Shown here in pieces: positions 1-12,620 of a DNA stretch of 64,000 bases. Each line of letters starts with the position of its first letter. Position 1 is the stretch's first letter. Made by a program: the position numbers and the translations under genes. Origin of the DNA: Polytrichum commune. Taxonomy: Eukaryota; Streptophyta; Polytrichopsida; Polytrichales; Polytrichaceae. The stretch lies in the NCBI GenBank assembly GCA_950295325.1, contig OX485808.1:22836527-22900526 (forward strand), written 5' to 3'. Under the pieces are notes generated by a model. It was not told the origin of the DNA and made no database searches. It worked only from the letters and a program-made list of their open reading frames with translations.

Positions 1-66
1 GGCGGGATTTCAAACCCCTGTCGGTTCAGTTCAAAACTCCACCATCCACTCCGGTTAACCACCAAT
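1..66 (-). repeat. possible tRNA-derived SINE head (partial)
   Basis: Read on the minus strand, this edge has GTGGTTAACCGGAGTGG, which resembles a pol III A box, followed by GGTTTGAAATCCC, which resembles a B box. The order and spacing fit a tRNA-like SINE head, but the window edge cuts it off. Weak call. Confidence 0.3.
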
Positions 67-879
67 ATGTTTGCACTTATTTTATTTAAATTTATTTCTC
101 TAATGTATATTATATGATTACTAATAAAATTTGAATTCATAGAATAATAAAATTTTTACCGACCATGTTCATTTTACATATCATGTCTTATGTTATGTTT
201 CAAGGATATTTTGATAGTTTATTCTTATATTTTGCAAGTGTAAATACTTAGATCAAATTTCAAATTCGTTTAATAGTTGCAAATAAAGATTATAATTGTT
301 TTTGGTTGTCTTATAAAAAAATACAAATATTTTTTCAAAGAATAAAAATTTGACAAGAGAGCAAATCAATTTTCTAGATCAAAGAGAAAACAAGAATATA
401 AATGATTTTGAGAAATAAATCAACAACATGGGAATCGAGCAAGTATACATAATCAAATTCTAGTAAGTGCGACATAATTACTTTTAGAAGATGTTATTCC
501 ATCTACGTCTATTTCATGTCAAACTACATTAGTTGTTACACCAACAACATGTGAATCACAAAATATATAAATATATTATTAAAATAAAATAAAAACAAAA
601 AAACTCAAGAGACGATCAAAAGTTTATTAGAGCAAGTTGTTGGCAATTCGGAGGTTTTCTTGAGTCATTCTAAAAATCTAATTTATATATATAAAATATG
701 GACATAAATTTTGCTCATCTCTTATGTAAAATATATTTATAGCTCTATAGTATCAATGTCACTATGACTATCTATATTTGGTATACTGCATTTGTTTCAT
801 AACTATATTGTCATAAACTCTAGTAAGTGATGTATTACTGTAACTTCTTTTAAAATGTTATTTGTCCTCTCATTTTTTT
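67..879. other. AT-rich stretch without recognised gene
   Basis: Very AT-rich DNA with many short A/T runs and stops in all frames. I see no coding similarity. It may be the decayed 3' part of the Harbinger element whose transposase remnant starts just to the right. Confidence 0.5.
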
Positions 880-2110
880 TCAATAAAAACAAATATGTTT
901 CTACATCATTTAGTTTTTCTGCAATTTGAACATAATCTCTAGCTAAAATATTTTCTATCACTTCAGCAATTTCCATTATTTCTCTTCACAAGTTCATTGC
1001 CTTCTCGTAATTTTCCCTTAGAAACTCTTTTGGCTAGTTTTTTTCTGCTTCTACAATTCATTCATCTTCAATGTCTTCATTGTATAGAATGCATAAATAA
1101 TGCAAGACTATGCATGTTGCTACAATATATGGCATATTCCTTAAAGGTACCTTTCATCGCTTCATAGTCAACCTTCATCTTTCCTTTAAACACCAAATGT
1201 TTTTCCTACACACAGTCTGGTTGAAGATTGAATAAAATTCAAGTTTTCTTCCTTCCTGGATAATTCAACATTTTTACACTTAAACGGATAATATATCCAA
1301 GGCCTCACCGGATACTTGATGTCTCCTACAAGTTTGTATGCATGGAATTGTCTTTCATACATGCTCGTCCAATTCTGTTAACATAAAAACAACCCAATTG
1401 TGTAATTTTCCCGTCCATCTATTTATAATCATATAACATACAGTTCGGTCCGACAATTCCCTAAAAAATTGCTAAATGAATGACTTCCGACAATAATAAT
1501 CTTCTCCACCAATTACTGGAGTTAAAACATGTATATGTGAACCATTATTGCCCTTGTAATGTACGGTACACCATGTAGTTGCTTGAATCTTGAAGATAAA
1601 ACCCTAAACTGCGATTCATTTGAAGTTTATACGAAAACTTGTTGCAAATTGTTTCCTAAGAACTCTACAAAATGCCCTCACTATTTTTGATAATATAATC
1701 TTATGAACTTCATACAAGTTTCATGGCCGCTACCTAACTTATGCAATAACCTTGTTACCCTCTCTTGCACCGGCACAATAACTCTAAAATGGGTGTTCTC
1801 TTTCATCAAATACAAGCCCAACCTCTAACACAAAAATATGAAAGTATTCTATGTCACTTGAGTTCACTTTCTAAATTCTCTCTTCGTCCACGACCCCAAC
1901 AACAAACGGTCTACAAATCCATACATCTATTTTTAACTCCGTATGTTTCTCTCTCTATACCCCATACTCTCATACACCAAGCTCAAAGTTGTGAACTTTT
2001 TCCACTTTCCTTGCAAAAGCAATGTTTGAATGTCCACAACATGCTTCACAAGCATGTACAAAAACATGTATAATTCTAAGAACAAAACAAGGCTCCTCCC
2101 CCTCTCCTTC
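880..2110 (-). pseudogene. PIF/Harbinger transposase pseudogene
   Basis: The minus strand, read across frameshifts and stops, follows the plant PIF/Harbinger nuclease layout. An upstream part has VQERVTRLLHKLGSGH. Next come LHGVPYI, YYCRKSF and a LTELDEHV-like stretch, then YPVRPWIYYPFK. After that come SSTR with CVGKTFG, and finally VATCIVLHYLCIL. The region around the first catalytic Asp (normally a GAIDGSHI-type motif) reads GCAATAATGGTTCAC, as if the G of the GAT codon were lost, so the Asp is gone. Several in-frame stops confirm that it is dead. Harbinger elements also need a Myb-like ORF1 protein; one is present in the element at 37.5-39.4 kb. Family assignment is by remembered motifs; the limits are approximate. 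Confidence 0.7.
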
Positions 2111-2159
2111 ATTGCAACCATGCTTGTTGAAATTCAAAGTGAAAACAAACGAAAACAAG

Positions 2160-2423
2160 AAGTGAGGTCAAGAGAAGACTAGTAAAGCCAAGAGAATGGT
2201 CAAAGTTGACTTTTTTTGAAAACCGCTTGTTTGTGCATATATTAAAAAAAACACTCCCTTCAATTTTTGGTTCATGGTCATTCTTCTTGATCCACATTCG
2301 GTTTACACCTAGTGAGGGGCCCAAGGCTTTCTAAATTGATTTTTTAAGAAATCAGACCATTGGACCATTGAAAAATGCCATCTTACTTGGTCCATCTTCA
2401 TGGTCCATGGTGTAAGCCGGCCC
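2160..2423 (-). mobile_element. MITE copy related to the 19.9-kb element
   Basis: On the minus strand this segment matches 19,891 to about 20,150 over roughly 260 bp. Shared blocks include a GGGCCGG terminus, CATGGACCATG, TCACTAGGTGTRAAC and AATGACCATGAAC. The terminus at 2423 is followed by TAA, the kind of site Harbinger-type MITEs duplicate. The other end is not visible, so this copy looks truncated or diverged. Confidence 0.55.
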
Positions 2424-2426
2424 TAA

Positions 2427-4242
2427 ATGCAAGATTAGTTATTGATGTTTAGCAAATCTAAATTGAGGTCATAAACTTCTTCCTCAAAAATTATAGAGCT
2501 CATATAGACATCTTATTTGTCATCAAAGTAAAAGCTTCTTTTTTTCTTAAATGATTGTATAGGTCACTTGCTATTGAACCTAGAATAGTTAACACATTTT
2601 GAACATGTAATTCAATGTCCTTAAAACAAACATTTTTCAGTGTCCATTCTTAGATCCAACACTTAACCACATGCCAATTCAATATTTGTGCTTAACTAAG
2701 ATATATAACCAAATTAAACATGGTTACATTAGCTAAGAAATTGAACCAAAAACTAACCCATTTGCGAATCAATTAGGTGAATTCATCAAAAAGAAAACTA
2801 GAAATGAAAAAGATTACATAACGTTAGTGTAATCACCAGCATGAATGTAAGGCCATTGGCACTAAGTTGTTCAAGGGTTTCCTTTTGTTATATGGTAGGA
2901 TCATGGTCCTATACATCATGTATGAGAAATTGCACAAAATCTATATACTTTGTGGTGTTGTTGAAGTAGTTGGAATTTGTAATGCAACTTGGTTGACGAG
3001 AATCAGTGTTATGCAAGCAAGATTTTCATATCGGATATACTCAATTAGTAATGATACATATGAATACTAAACTTTGAGCAAGAGCATTCAGATAGTGTAG
3101 ATCAGTTTGGTTTAGCGTTTGGAATTCTACAACCATCCACTTCATGTTGAGTTTTAATGTGCACTCTCTAATGTAGAAATGCTTAGACACCAATTCCTTG
3201 TTTCTCAAGTACTTGGACCTTGCTCCAACTACAACAAGAGCTAAAATAAAGTATACAAAATATGAGGTTACTTCATCAGCTGAAGTTATATACTCTAAAC
3301 TCCATAATATCTGCTTCCCTAGGGTTTCAGGATATTAGAGGAGGAGTGACATTAAGGAGCTTATATTACAGAGTTGAGAATGGAATAACAAACATTCTCA
3401 CGTTTATTATGCATGGGACCTTTATTCAAATGCACCCTATTGTTATGTAAAAACACCACATTTTGGAAGTAGGTTACAGGGACTACGAACAGTAACACAC
3501 ATTAATTGGGATAATCAGTGTACAAATAATTATCATCTTGTCAAAAATTGCTTCACATTCAAGCATCATTAATCATCATAGTGGTGGAGCAGGTAAGCAC
3601 GTGACAAAAGCTATTATTTCCCTCTAAATACTAAAATCTTTGAAATTTCAGAATATTCAAGTCTCCTGCATGTTGTACAAAGCATCACAATGAATGTGAA
3701 AACATGGATATGCAATTGCACACTTTTGGAACTGTAGAATCTGTTCTGTCATTTTGAATTTTGAAATATTTCCAAAGGCAACATGGACATAAATGATAAG
3801 TGTGATTTTCAAAGAGTGCAAATTATGCAGCATTGAGATTAAAGTCGATTGGCAATAGAAATATTTAAAGCATTGGAAAAACCAATTTCGGTTTCAAATC
3901 GATTAGCAATAGAAATTGTCAACCTTTCATTAAATTTTCATGATGAGACACGAAGCTCTAGCCCAAACTCTTGATGTTCAAGAAGAAAAGATTGTACTTG
4001 CAATATTGACCACAACTTTGTGTGCGAAATCCATGAAATAAATACACTCATATTGCAAAGCCATTGTACTTTGTTGCATGGCATTACATTAGCAGCACAG
4101 TGCTTCATGGCTTTTCTTTCACAGTAGACATTTTTCTTCCTAAACTCTTGAACTGTGCGGTGAGCTTTCGTGGTTGAATCAACAACATCTACAGTCTCTC
4201 TGGAATCATGGATCATCTCACATCCCTCTGCTCTCAACTTAA
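2427..4242. other. intergenic, 3' flank of the PFP-alpha gene
   Basis: About 1.8 kb with no recognisable gene. Two short open frames (2867-3070 and 3262-3450, plus) look like chance. The part nearest 4243 would contain the 3' UTR of the minus-strand PFP-alpha gene. No clear poly(A) signal was resolved. Confidence 0.5.
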
Positions 4243-7200
4243 TCAGAAAGGAGTAAGGCCCCGGTAAGAAGGAGTAGACATAACTGTCAAAATTTCGGTG
4301 ATCGAGGCCATCGAGCACAGAGCAGCCTTCAACAGTTCACCTGCACATCCAGGTTTCACTATCTCCTTCACCTGTAGAAAGCCAGCCAAGAGGAGCATTT
4401 CAGTCTTAACATGCTTGTATAAACTTCAACTGACCAGGTCTTCACCATCAAATGACAGCAAGATGTGCTTTTCTGGTAAAGAATATGCAGGGGAAACTAT
4501 TGAGCAGGAAATAATGTAGCTAAACTGTGCACATTCAATCTTCCCAAGAGCTATTAACTACTGTAGTTCTAGAGCGTTTTCAAATTAAAGAATCACACCA
4601 ACCTTGTCCAGATATGCACAGAGCTCCTGCATCTTGCCGATATAGTCATTATCTTCCACAGCAAGAGTCATTGTAATCAAGTTCGAACCAGGACCTGAAA
4701 ATTGAATAGGACCTGGGTTTCTGTACAGATCTTCCATAAGCCATGCGCTCGCATTCTGAGTCAACAGCCTGCAACTCATACAAAAATGGAGTTGCGTGGG
4801 CCTGAGTTTCTTTGCAGTAATGTAGAAAATTTCAGTGCGAGAGAGCTTTACAAAAGCAAATTGTCACACATGGTTCAGAGGGTCAACTCATGTTGTCTTG
4901 AGTACTGTTTTGCAATTGATGGACCCTTCTCCTACCAGCGAATAGTTGTGAACAAATCTCATGTTTATAAACATCAATTTGGATAAGATATCAATATAGA
5001 AAGGACAGAAACTTTACTCGTAAGGCTTGCCCTTCAAGTCCACTTTGGCCCTATGCACAGCAGGCTTGCCAATTTGAGAAACACCAGGACCACGTAGCCA
5101 CCTCTTGACCGACATCATTCCCTGCAATTGCATACAAGGATAAATTACAGATGCTCTTCAAGGCATATGAAAATTCAGTCAATTCGGTCAATCTCTTGAA
5201 TGAATAAACATTATAATCCACTTATTTCTGGACAGTATGATCACAGCAGTTGGCTACTTTGCTATGAAAACGAAAACAAAATAGAGAGCAAGAGATCAGG
5301 GATCCAGGAATCCATGCTTACAGTGAGGGGCGCTCCTCCACAACGCCATTGAGAAACATCTTGTTTCAGGTTGGACACTGTGGTCAAATACCCATTCAAC
5401 CCAGCCTGTGCCAAATGATAGGCAGTTTGACCCAAAGTCTGTTCACAAATATTCATTTAGTCAGACTTCCTTTTCAAAATGCTGACAAACAGGTTGTGAG
5501 CATAAAGAAGACAATGAACATACTTTAGTGCAATTTTTTTTCACATACATAGGCATAATTGCAGTCGAAATTGGAGGGAAGTGATCCTCGTGCTTGGTAG
5601 CCAAAGAAATGGCAAATGGCATTGAACTTTTTCCCGGCATAGATTCCTGCTTTCTGCATTCAAAATTTCAGAGTTCAGGGAAAGCATTCATATGCCTAGA
5701 AACCTTGTTGACAATGTCATATAAACATCAAAAAATCCCTGCAATGCATGCCAGAGCCTGCTTACCTACACACCTGCCACTTGTATCTCAAGAAGAGGAT
5801 CATTAAATTAAATTTGACATCAAATAAGGTGGCTCCTAATCGACCTTGGTCATATATTTCACTAGTGAACAAATATTGCTATTGATGCTTGGAAAGTAGA
5901 AAAGAAGATGCATGTACCGTTCGTCTTGTCATTTCTGTGTCGACCAGCTGAGCCAAAAGTTTCTCCGTCTCAATCTGCCATAATCGCCACAATGTTCGAG
6001 TTCAACTTGATTGGATATCAAAATAGGATGCGTATTACTTCTTACCAGCTTATTGACCTACTGTACTTGTAAAAGCATGTACTTCAAAGATTCTTGACTT
6101 AAAATTCATAGAAATATTCTTCCACCAGAGAATCATTGTGCATTCATTGAGCTCTGCAACATAGAAAGCAAGGAACTGCATTCAACTTACCTGAGACAAT
6201 TGTACAGACCCATCTGATTCTCGGTCCAACAGCAGCTGCAAGCCACAATGAATATTTATTAATCACAAGAACAATCACAAAAAAATTTAAAAAATTTAGA
6301 CAAGTTTGTTCCCACACCATAGTACTCTCTATTTTACCAGAGGTTTTGTTTTTATGTCATATAGAAAAGAAAACAACAAGTAAATAAAAGAGATGAGAAG
6401 GCCAATAGTGTCACCTAATGGAAACAGAGAAGGTTGAGGAAGGAATACCATCTTACCTGCTTTTTAATGAAGATGGGAAGAAAGTCGAACAAAGCTGCTG
6501 CCCATGGTGAAAGTCGTGAAGAGATATTTTCAACACTAACATCTTGCTTCAGAAGGCTGTTAATTTCCTGAATTTCCACCACCATGCATTAGTAACCTCT
6601 GAACTGAAAGTCCACAAACTCATAATTCATATACCATTAAGCTGACAAGATATTCATATTATTGCTAATGCAGATTCAACTAATAGCTCCATATTGTGCC
6701 TGAAATTTGCAATGCAAGTTTCATAGGATATAGTGTCACCTGCAATAAGGCATAAAACTCTGGGATGCTCTCAATAAGACCTTCTGGTAGGAGTATCACA
6801 CCATAGTTTTTCCCTGTCATTACACAAATACAAGGCACCAAAAGTGGATTTGAGATCTAGTTATGGTATCCAACAATTTGGAGTCCAGTAATATCCTCGG
6901 GCATCAAGTTACAGCATTAAAATAGCCAAAAACGACCTTTATCTCACAAAAGGCATGACATTTTTCACCTTGCTCCCCTCGAGCCTGGATAGCATCACAA
7001 AGCTGCTTTGTTACATCAAACAGCGTCAACTTTGAGGTTGCCACTTCTTCTCCAAGTAAAACCTGCACCAGATGGCATATGCTCCACAAAATTATAATAG
7101 TCACCAAGCAAGAAACAATTGATCCAGTAATTGTCAGCAACCAAGAACATGCTCTGGAGACACTTTTAAAGAAACTGCACATACCATGTTTGCTTGAGAC

Positions 7201-10200
7201 TGCAGAGCGCATTCGAGTGACACATGTGATGCTTGTCTCCCCATAAGTCGGATAAAGTAGTAGTACTGCAACTCTCCACAACAAATAACATAAAACACCA
7301 TCCCTCTATTCTCTTCAAAATTCTACTATAACCACTACAACATGTACATTAATGTATTCCAATTGTTCTAGATTAGAGATCAAGGCAGAATCCATCTAGG
7401 TCCTTTAAGAAACCAAATTTAGATACATGGCCTTGGGTTGGAATGAATTTTATACTGTATAGATAAACCATTCAAAGTGTACTTATAGAGGCGTCATTCT
7501 GCCAAAAAGATAGGATGGGTACTCTCTGGTTCACCTTTTCAGCAGACAAAGCATCTGTACAGATGTTACTGATGAGCTGTGAGTACACCTGTCAGAGTAC
7601 CCCACTTGTTTGTCAGGTAACACAAGAAACAGCTGCTTCACGCAGCTTCAAAAGTCAGAACGCCCTTGCAAAATCTTCTGGAAGTAAAATCCACAATTGG
7701 AAAGAAAACACAGGACCTGTGGCTAAAACATTTCAACACATTTCAGCACAAAATTCAAAGCACTTTTGAGAAGCAACAGCATGTATTGCTTATGGAGCCT
7801 CAAGCCGAGACACAAGAAAGCACCACTCCATCACCATAGGTAAGGGTACTGAAATAGGGAAGAAATGCTTCTTCCAACAGTACTTGCACATCTTCAGTTA
7901 CATCTAACATATTAAACATATTTTGTATATGATGAACCAACAGTACAACATTCACTGAGTAAGAAGATTTGACCCTCACCTTGCAGGTAGTGTCAAATCC
8001 TACATCTGTCTCCACAAACTGGTTCTTCAAGTCCCCGTCAATTGTCACAGGAACACCAATCACCTGCAAAGAATTACTCAGTGACTTCAGAAGGACTACA
8101 ACTTTTCTCTGTACGTAAGATCTAGCTGGCTGTACAATGACCAAGCAACAGAATGAGGAAGCAGAGGAGCAGAATACAAACAAAAGAGATCACATCTTGA
8201 TATTTGGTCAACCAGTAAGGTTGCAAGGACATTATATTGGCCATACACAGCCTGAATGGGTTTTTTTCTTTTTTCTCAACAGTAACTAGAAATCCGACTA
8301 CAAATCTCTGCATAGGGCTGTCAGCATCTTGTTTGATGCAGGAAAGAAACCAGGAGAGATACAGATGACTTCAAGTGGCACCTTCGTTGTGCAGCCAGAT
8401 TCTGTGAAACTTTCTGCCAGCTGTGCAGCATCAGTGTTTGTGCCACAGCCTGTCACCAATCCAACCATGTCTTAAGACTGATGTCTCATGTCTGATTCAA
8501 TATGAAGCAAGAGCAAATAAACCAACCAGACTTGTTTTGGTCTCTAGAATGAAAATTCCTTGTAGTGGCAATATGAGTGTATTAACCTTACGCACAGAAG
8601 GTTCCATCCAGGAAAAAGGAAACAGGCTTAAAAGTTTGCCATTTACAAGACAAATACAGACATTTAGAGCATAATAATCGTCCATTTCTCTAAGCAGCGG
8701 CAGTCTAGAGCACTCACCTCCTACTAGGACAAGCGCATCTAAATTCAATGCTTCACATGCAGCCTTGGCATCTTGGACTTGCTGAGACGACTTGATCTGA
8801 TCCTTTGTTCGGCCCAGCAGATCGTATCCTCCTGCAAAATCCACCAGAAACTGGCCTCAGTACCAAAATCTCAAATCTTTGACTTCCTTCATGTATTCAG
8901 GAACAATGGCATCAATGTTATTGTCTGGTTTTTGGGACTACTCCACCTAGAGAACATTTCCTTAATCTAGATGTACATTGCAAATGATCACTGGCTAAAA
9001 AAGGAACAGAGAAGATAAAAAAGAGACCCGGAGGAGTATTTAGAGAAAGTGAATCAACAAAACCTCAAAAGGACACATGAAAGCTATCATGTCACTGCAA
9101 TTTACCTATTTGGTGTTATGATTTGAAAGAGTGGAAATTACAAGTAACAATTTCTTTCCTGGCCCCTGTTAACTAGGTGTGCATGCTATAACAAAGCAAT
9201 AAGCAAATCTCAGAAGTCATGGTAGCCTTTGTCTAATTCACTCAATACAGTGTGCTAAGATTACCCTGATTGCGATAATCCACAAGCATTTCATCTGTGA
9301 TCTCCACAGTCTTCTGGGAAAATATTCCTTCCGTGCCACCTGGTCCAATACAAAATTATGTGCCCCGATCATGAGTAGAGTAAATTCAGTGCTTGGATGT
9401 GGACTCTTGTGCAAGGCATGCTGTAACAGCTGAAGGACTTCCTAACTGTAATCCTCTCAACATTTGAATGTCCTCAACAGCAATTCACCCTCATGAATAT
9501 ATGAACATTATGATATTAATAATCACTCCTTGCACCTCATTCAACCATCTGAACAATTTACAGACTACAGCAAAACAAAAAAAACAGAATAATAATAATA
9601 ATAATAGGAGTGATGTATTCTTGTTGGCAGAAAAACATCAAAGGTTGCCATGAGGAGTAAGAGGCCTTCAACATGCCAGATACAATCTATTTTTAACAGT
9701 AGGACATGTCTCTTGACAGCCTAAGCCGCTGTTACTTTGAGGTATCTCTAAATTGCCATAAATTCCGTGAAAAGATCAAAAATGTGAGAACGAATTCAAC
9801 ATCCCGCTCCATATACAGTATCTTAGCTTTGAATTCTAAAAAATTCAAGTCTAAGATATACATAACATTGATGTTGCAGATTATGGAAAGTGGTCAAGAA
9901 TGAGAATGCACTAAAGTCATTGATGCATGATAGAGTTATTACAGGCACGGGCATAGAGTGCCAAGGCTCGTGGATGAGGCACATACCAATAAATCCAAGG
10001 AGAGCACTTGCACTGTTGTGGCTTTTCAAGGCATCAAACAATCCTGTAATGATGTTGTGACCTCCAGGTGATTGACGTCCACAGAAGGCAACTCCAACCC
10101 TGTAAACCAAAACAAAGTCACAAGCTCAGCAAATACAAGGTAATCCCTCTACAGCTAATTTCGTCCAAGAACGAAGGAAGGCAGAGGAAGGAAGAGGATG

Positions 10201-11579
10201 AATAAGAGGAAAAGCCCCAATTCCCAAACTGAAAACACAAAATTGATTGCCAAGGACATACTGATTGCTACAATTGGAATTTTCAACCAGATTCCCTCGC
10301 CATGAGGGGTTCTCACAGAATGCAAGGTCAGCTTCTTCAAGAACTGTTATGCATACAAACCTAAGAGGAGCGTGCTTGGCTACAGTAGTAGACTCCGAGC
10401 TTGGTATCAATTGCACCAAGGGCTGGCCATAGGTGTGAGGATACGCCCGGCTTACTGCAAGGCGATCTGAAGGATCAGCAGCGGTGGTGGCATCCCCCTT
10501 AACAACCTTCACATTGCCCTCCTGCATGCACCATCACCAGTATCAAGTCAAACAACAATCTCCAGATCCAAGCTCCTACGGATCCATAATCCAATACCAC
10601 AAACATTCTTAGCATCCCTTTCGTCCATTATTCCTGGCTCCAGTCCCGCTGCCTCTATCATCTCTTCATCACATTGACCACCTACACAACCGGAATATTC
10701 CTAGAAAAAGACACAGAGCATATATATTACAACCAGTTCTCCGCCCAATGACAACCGATTGCAATCAACAACAACTCCATGGCGGCTAACGCACAATCGT
10801 AGCCCCAATAGAAAACCTCCATGCATTGCACTCTGAAAACGGTATCGAGTCCACCTCTGCAAATTTAAAACCAAATCCTCCCTCGAGTCTGACCTTGAGA
10901 CATCCCGCAATCGATGTAGGAAGCACCCAACCTACGTGAGAGAAGGAAAAGGCAAGGGGAGAGAACAGAACCAAAAAAAAAGAAAAACAGAAGAAGAAAA
11001 ACATCTAATACAAACATCTTCAAAAAAACAGTAGACGCCTAGAAGAAGACACAGAGCACCAAATAGACCAGTTTCCATCCCAATGGCAACAGACGAATCC
11101 ACGGTGGCTAGAGCACGATCGTAACCACAATAGAAAAACTCCACGCATTGCACTCTGGTGACAGTATCGAGTCGGACTCTACAAATTCAAAAACTAAAAA
11201 CTGGCTCGATTCCGCCACAGAGACTTCCCGCATTCAATATCGGAGGCATCCAAGCCGCGTTAGGGGAGGAAAGACAAAGAGAGATGAGAAACAAAGAAAA
11301 AAACACCACAGCACACCACAGCACATCACAGCACAGAACAGAACAGAACAGAAATAAAGAACAGGCGATCGTGCTGACCTTCAATGCGGGCGGAATCAGG
11401 GGCTTATACTGTGCGCGCACGGCAGGGAGGCCCTGCAGCTTGGATTGCTTCAGTGCGATGCCCATGGCAGTCTTAGTATCAGAAGTAGCGTCGTCCTCGA
11501 GCTTCACCTTCTTCCGCAAAGGCTCTAATAATTCCTCTGGCGAGCTATGGCGAGCGGAGAAGGGCGGAGACGACAACAT
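4243..11579 (-). CDS. pyrophosphate-fructose 6-phosphate 1-phosphotransferase, alpha subunit (19 exons)
   Basis: PFP interconverts fructose 6-phosphate plus PPi and fructose 1,6-bisphosphate plus Pi in the plant cytosol; alpha is the regulatory partner of the catalytic beta subunit. Coding exons (minus strand): 11379-11579, 10361-10521, 9987-10099, 9265-9339, 8718-8831, 8382-8449, 7980-8063, 7535-7588, 7185-7265, 6969-7062, 6740-6813, 6457-6567, 6191-6235, 5918-5974, 5549-5653, 5322-5438, 5018-5121, 4603-4768, 4243-4371. All junctions are GT-AG and phases close. The total is 1953 nt, or 650 residues; angiosperm alpha is about 615. Landmarks: [115 protein letters not shown] and [20 protein letters not shown] and the C-terminal extension mark it as alpha rather than beta. 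The start is the first ATG after an in-frame TAG at 11610-11612; the N-terminus is about 35 residues longer than usual, and Met39 is an alternative start. Odd point: TIDGD where remembered angiosperm alpha has TLNGD. Confidence 0.95.
9588..9606 (+). repeat. (AAT)n microsatellite in a PFP-alpha intron
   Basis: About six AAT repeats inside the intron between exons 3 and 4 of the PFP-alpha gene. Confidence 0.9.
10703..11305. repeat. diverged tandem duplication inside PFP-alpha intron 1
   Basis: Two related segments lie head to tail in intron 1: about 10703-10985 and about 11040-11305. Shared blocks in the same order are AGACACAGAGCA, CCAATGRCAAC, the GGCTA..GCAC..TCGTA.CC region, ATGCATTGCACTCTG / ACGCATTGCACTCTG, and GTATCGAGTC. 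The second copy runs up to the exon 1 donor at 11377-11378. Confidence 0.75.
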
Positions 11580-11923
11580 GGCCACGCACAAGCAGCAGCT
11601 TGCTTCTCTCTACGCTCGCTCGCCCCCACAGCGGTCCTGGTGGCCCCCCTCACATCTAGCCCTCCGCGTACATGTCTCCAAATATTTCGTAGATCTCAAG
11701 TGTCATCTACGTGACAGGTAGATTGGGGTGGGTAAGGGATAGGGGTCGTTTAGAATAATCTGAAGTGATGCCGAGATACGGGCAGGAATATCTACGTCCC
11801 GGTCAGTAATGAGATAGATATTAAAGAGGACGCCGATGAACGATAGGGCCAATGGTGGGGTCCCATCTGTGGGCCCCTCTATTCCATTGTTTGCATTCTC
11901 AGGACTTAACCACTAGTAGCCTG
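11580..11923 (-). promoter_or_regulatory. 5' flank of PFP-alpha
   Basis: Comparatively GC-rich DNA just upstream of the PFP-alpha start codon, including CTCGCTCGCC-type tracts at 11610-11650. It must hold the 5' UTR and core promoter. I cannot assign a TATA box or start site. An in-frame stop at 11610-11612 limits the N-terminus. Confidence 0.4.
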
Positions 11924-12620
11924 ACACGTGTGTTAATTAGTAGATGCTTCATTAGTAGATATATTTATTTGATGTTTCGAGGCTAGTGCAAATATGCTAT
12001 GCCGGTCAGCTATTTGTAATAACTTAAGTGTATGATATTGTGGGATGGATTCTCGAGGCTTGACCTTACCAAGGACTTAGAACCTATGTATGTATGTATG
12101 TAAGGAATGTGGCCCTATTGAGAGCACTTCCAACTCTATGGACAATTAATGATATGACCATGATATGTATTGGCTTGGGAATTGTCTCGTTCCACTACGT
12201 TGAGCAGATGTGAATTGTGTGTGAGGATTGCCATTTTGATTTTCATAATTTGAGTGGAGATGCAAAAGTTATAAGAATCAACCACGAGGAGCATGACATG
12301 TGTGTGTTAACTTAGATGCTCGATTAGTAGATTTATTTGTTTGATGTTTTGATGCTAGTGTGTTGTTGAGATATTTGTAAGTGTATGATGTTGTATGATA
12401 TTCTCGAGGCTTGACCTTGCAAAGAAGTTAGAACCGACGTACTGCATGTATGTAAGGAATGTGGCCATGTTGTGAGCACTTCCAACTCTATGGGGAATTA
12501 ATGATAAGACAATCCGGATTGGCTGGGGAATTGTCTTATCCCACTAAGTTAAGCAATTGTGAATTGTGAGGATTTATATAGTTCGAGTGGAGATGCAAAA
12601 GTTATGAGAATCCAAAAGGA
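11924..12620. repeat. diverged tandem duplication upstream of PFP-alpha
   Basis: Unit 1 (about 11924-12294) and unit 2 (about 12297-12620) share ordered blocks: AGTAGAT..ATTTRTTTGATGTTT, TCTCGAGGCTTGACCTT, ATGTATGTAAGGAATGTGG, GAGCACTTCCAACTCTATGG, GGAATTGTCT and GTGGAGATGCAAAAGTTAT. The units are clearly diverged, with indels. Confidence 0.85.

Noticed and set aside
4243-11579. PFP beta subunit
   Set aside because: The [10 protein letters not shown] loop, the [11 protein letters not shown] segment and the C-terminal extension match alpha; beta has SGGQAPGGHN and GGDDSNT.
11158-11721. 187-codon plus-strand frame over PFP-alpha exon 1 and its upstream region
   Set aside because: It is antisense to a well-supported exon, starts with a non-ATG codon and is low-complexity in its middle; a shadow frame.
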